Positions 62,297-64,000 of a stretch of 64,000 nt of DNA are shown here, piece by piece (positions within the stretch are counted from its first letter, which is position 1; each line of letters begins with the position of its first letter). A program made the position numbers and the translations under genes. The stretch comes from JAMXLO01 sp037201625 (GTDB lineage: Bacteria > Pseudomonadota > Alphaproteobacteria > Acetobacterales > Acetobacteraceae): positions 1,302,001 to 1,366,000 of the forward strand of contig JBBCGR010000004.1 of the NCBI GenBank assembly GCA_037201625.1, given 5' to 3'. Below the pieces are notes generated by a model, which was not told the origin of the DNA, made no database searches, and was given only the letters and a program-made list of their open reading frames with translations.

Positions 62297-63648
62297 TCCG
62301 CCACCATCGGCACGTGCTGCCAGCGGCTGGCGGGTCGGGGCAGGCCAAGATGATCGCGCAATGTCGTCCCCTCATACTCTGTTCGGAATATGCCCCGGCG
62401 CTGCAGCTCCGGGATCACCATGTCGACGAAGTCGGTCAGCGAGCCGGGCAGGTACGCCGGCATGACGTTGAACCCATCGGCGGCCTCGTTGCGGAACCAG
62501 TGCTCCATCACATCGGCGATCTGCGTCGGCGTGCCGATCGCCAGCAGATGCCCGCGCGGTCCCGCGTTCAGCAGGCACAGTTCCCACAAGGTGAGGTTGT
62601 CGCGCCGTGCCGCTTCCAGCAGCAGGCGCTGGCGGCTGAGCGGGCCATTCGTGTCGCCCATGTCGGGCACCGGTCCGTGCAGCGGATACTTGTCCAGCCC
62701 GCCGACGCCGATCGTGCTCTCCAGCACCGCGAGCCCGACCGAGGGATGGATCAGCGACTGCAGGAACTCGAATTTCTCCTGCGCCTCCGCTTCGGTGCGG
62801 CCGACCACCGGATAGATGCCCGGCAGCACGCGCACCTCATTCCGGGTGCGGCCGTAGCGCGGCAGGCGCGCCATGACGTCGGTGTAGAACTCGTGCGCCT
62901 GCTCGAACGTGGTCTGCGCGGTGAACACCACTTCGGCCATGTGCGCGGCGAGGTCGCGGCCGGTATCGGAGGCCCCCGCCTGCACCAGCACCGGGCGGCC
63001 CTGCGGCGAGCGCGCCACGTTCAGCGGGCCGCGCACCTGGAAATACTGTCCCTTGTGGTTCAGCGTGTGCAGCTTCGCCGGATCGAAATACACCCCCGAC
63101 TCCTTGTCGCGGATGAACGCGTCCTCGTCCCAACTGTCCCACAGTCCGGTAACCACTTCGGCGAACTCGACCGCGCGGTCGTAGCGCTCGGCATGCGAGA
63201 AATGCTGGTCGCGGCCGTGGTTGAACGCCTCGGCCTCGTTGTTGGAGGTGACCAGGTTCCAGCCGGCGCGGCCGGCGCTGATCTGGTCCAGCGAGGCGAA
63301 CTGGCGCGCCAGCGTGTAGGGCGCGTTGTAGGTGGAGGTCGCGGTCGCCACGAGGCCCAGCCGCGACGTGACGGCGGCGAGCGCCGACAGGATGGTCATC
63401 GGCTCGAACTTCACCAGCTTGCCCATGCGGCCGCGGGCCTCGGGCGAGCCGAGCACGGACACCGCGGCACTGTCGGCCAGGAACAGCAGGTCGAATTTCC
63501 CCCGTTCCGCGGTCTGCGCGACGTGCACCGCCTGCGACAGCACGGTGCCTGATTCGGCGAAGGCCTCGGGATGGCGCCAGGCGGCGACGTGCTGGCCGGT
63601 CTCATGGACGAAGGCGCCGAGACTCATCATGCGGCCTGGTTCGGTCAT
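62293..63648 (-). CDS. NtaA/SnaA/DszA-type LLM flavin monooxygenase
   Basis: A 451-residue TIM-barrel monooxygenase of the NtaA/DszA group. Motifs are ERGKFDLLFLADSAAV, SRLGLVATATSTYNAPYTLARQFASLDQIS, GRAGWNLVTSNNEAEAFNHG and RPVLVQAGASDTGRDLAA. Such FMNH2-dependent enzymes attack aminopolycarboxylates, sulfones or other heteroatom compounds. It is the first gene of an operon with a complete Dpp/Opp importer, which probably brings in its substrate. ATG 63648 was chosen by family length. Confidence 0.92.
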   Translation of the reverse strand: MTEPGRMMSLGAFVHETGQHVAAWRHPEAFAESGTVLSQAVHVAQTAERGKFDLLFLADSAAVSVLGSPEARGRMGKLVKFEPMTILSALAAVTSRLGLVATATSTYNAPYTLARQFASLDQISAGRAGWNLVTSNNEAEAFNHGRDQHFSHAERYDRAVEFAEVVTGLWDSWDEDAFIRDKESGVYFDPAKLHTLNHKGQYFQVRGPLNVARSPQGRPVLVQAGASDTGRDLAAHMAEVVFTAQTTFEQAHEFYTDVMARLPRYGRTRNEVRVLPGIYPVVGRTEAEAQEKFEFLQSLIHPSVGLAVLESTIGVGGLDKYPLHGPVPDMGDTNGPLSRQRLLLEAARRDNLTLWELCLLNAGPRGHLLAIGTPTQIADVMEHWFRNEAADGFNVMPAYLPGSLTDFVDMVIPELQRRGIFRTEYEGTTLRDHLGLPRPASRWQHVPMVAE

Positions 63649-63728
63649 GCGATCGGCTCCGGATTCAGCGCTGCCCGGGCGGTTTGCGCGCAAGCGGCGT
63701 GCCAAGAGGATAGCGTAGTCGGGCGTGG

Positions 63729-63975
63729 AGCGGCAGTGCTCAGGGCTCTGCCCTGAAACCCGCCCAGGGGCTTTGCCCCCGGGACCCCCAGCAAAGGCGA
63801 AGCCTTTGCAATCCCAATTCGGGCCCTGGGGGAGTGAGGCCCGTTACTGGGACCATGATGGGTCCGAGTCCCTCCCCCATGGCCAAGTCCGGGGTTCCAA
63901 GGGCTCCGCCCTTGGCGGAGTCCAGAGGCGGCGCCTCTGGTCGGGGTTCGGGGTGAAACCCCGAGCGCTGCCGCT
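63729..63975. repeat. Tandem-hairpin mosaic repeat, copy 3, with inverted termini
   Basis: The left end AGCGGCAGTGCTC (63729-63741) is matched in reverse complement by the right end GAGCGCTGCCGCT (63963-63975) at 12 of 13 positions. Between them are the same hairpin modules as copy 2: CAGGGCTCTGCCCTG, GCAAAGGCGAAGCCTTTGC, CCAAGGGCTCCGCCCTTGG, CCAGAGGCGGCGCCTCTGG and CGGGGTGAAACCCCG. It fills the region upstream of the flavin monooxygenase; nothing else is seen from 63649 to 64000. Confidence 0.9.
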
Positions 63976-64000
63976 TGAGCGCAGCGCGATCCTTAGGCAA

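Overview
The window is high-GC DNA from a proteobacterium. The gatCAB operon for indirect tRNA amidation, the frequent overlapping start and stop codons (ATGA, GTGA), and the intergenic tandem-hairpin repeats built from GGGGTTTCACCCC-type modules suggest an alphaproteobacterium of the Acetobacteraceae/Rhodospirillales. That placement is inference; there is no rRNA gene or other decisive marker here.

Layout. 1-8.4 kb: start of ruvX, the gatC-gatA-gatB operon, a short unknown gene, a DapA-family lyase, a TauD-type dioxygenase, polyphosphate kinase 2, a glutathione transferase and two small genes. 8.4-15 kb: an orphan Liv-type binding protein, tRNA-Ser(GCU), a small acidic protein and a sugar ABC importer (two permeases and a Tat-type binding protein, no ATPase). 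15-24 kb: a winged-helix/TPR regulator divergent from a giant Gly-rich autotransporter of about 2,400 residues. 24-25 kb: decayed DNA with relics of a serine recombinase, a nucleotidyltransferase and an antitoxin-like fragment. 25.2-32.9 kb: a selenocysteine formate dehydrogenase operon. Its catalytic subunit is read through an in-frame UGA followed by a SECIS hairpin, and it is followed by the iron-sulfur and cytochrome b subunits, fdhE and selB. 32.8-36.6 kb: a lipid-linked-sugar set (SMR-like protein, GT2 glycosyltransferase, methyltransferase), an EamA transporter and a duplicated ABM-like protein. 36.9-45.1 kb: catabolic and redox genes (LLM oxidoreductase, lactonase-like propeller, DUF1275, YqgE, CMD family, second TauD, TPP enzyme, MFS). 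45.3-49.8 kb: parD with a frameshifted parE, tRNA-Thr(CGU) and pqiABC. 49.8-56 kb: an ATP-grasp enzyme, a chaperone-kinase-chaperone cassette that looks like a type III effector kinase with its own chaperones, and a DUF2169 adaptor operon. 56-63.6 kb: tRNA-Ser(CGA), a small protein and a six-gene operon on the minus strand (LLM flavin monooxygenase plus a complete Dpp/Opp importer).

How the genes work together. The formate dehydrogenase operon carries its own maturation (FdhE) and decoding (SelB) genes, so selenoprotein production is locally coupled; selA, selD and tRNA-Sec must lie elsewhere. The two best candidates for something new are the chaperone-kinase-chaperone cassette (51,008-53,449) with the neighbouring DUF2169 operon, and the two families of hairpin-rich dispersed repeats. 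One family has three copies of a roughly 100-bp double hairpin. The other has three mosaic tandem-hairpin copies, one of which sits inside the formate dehydrogenase operon.
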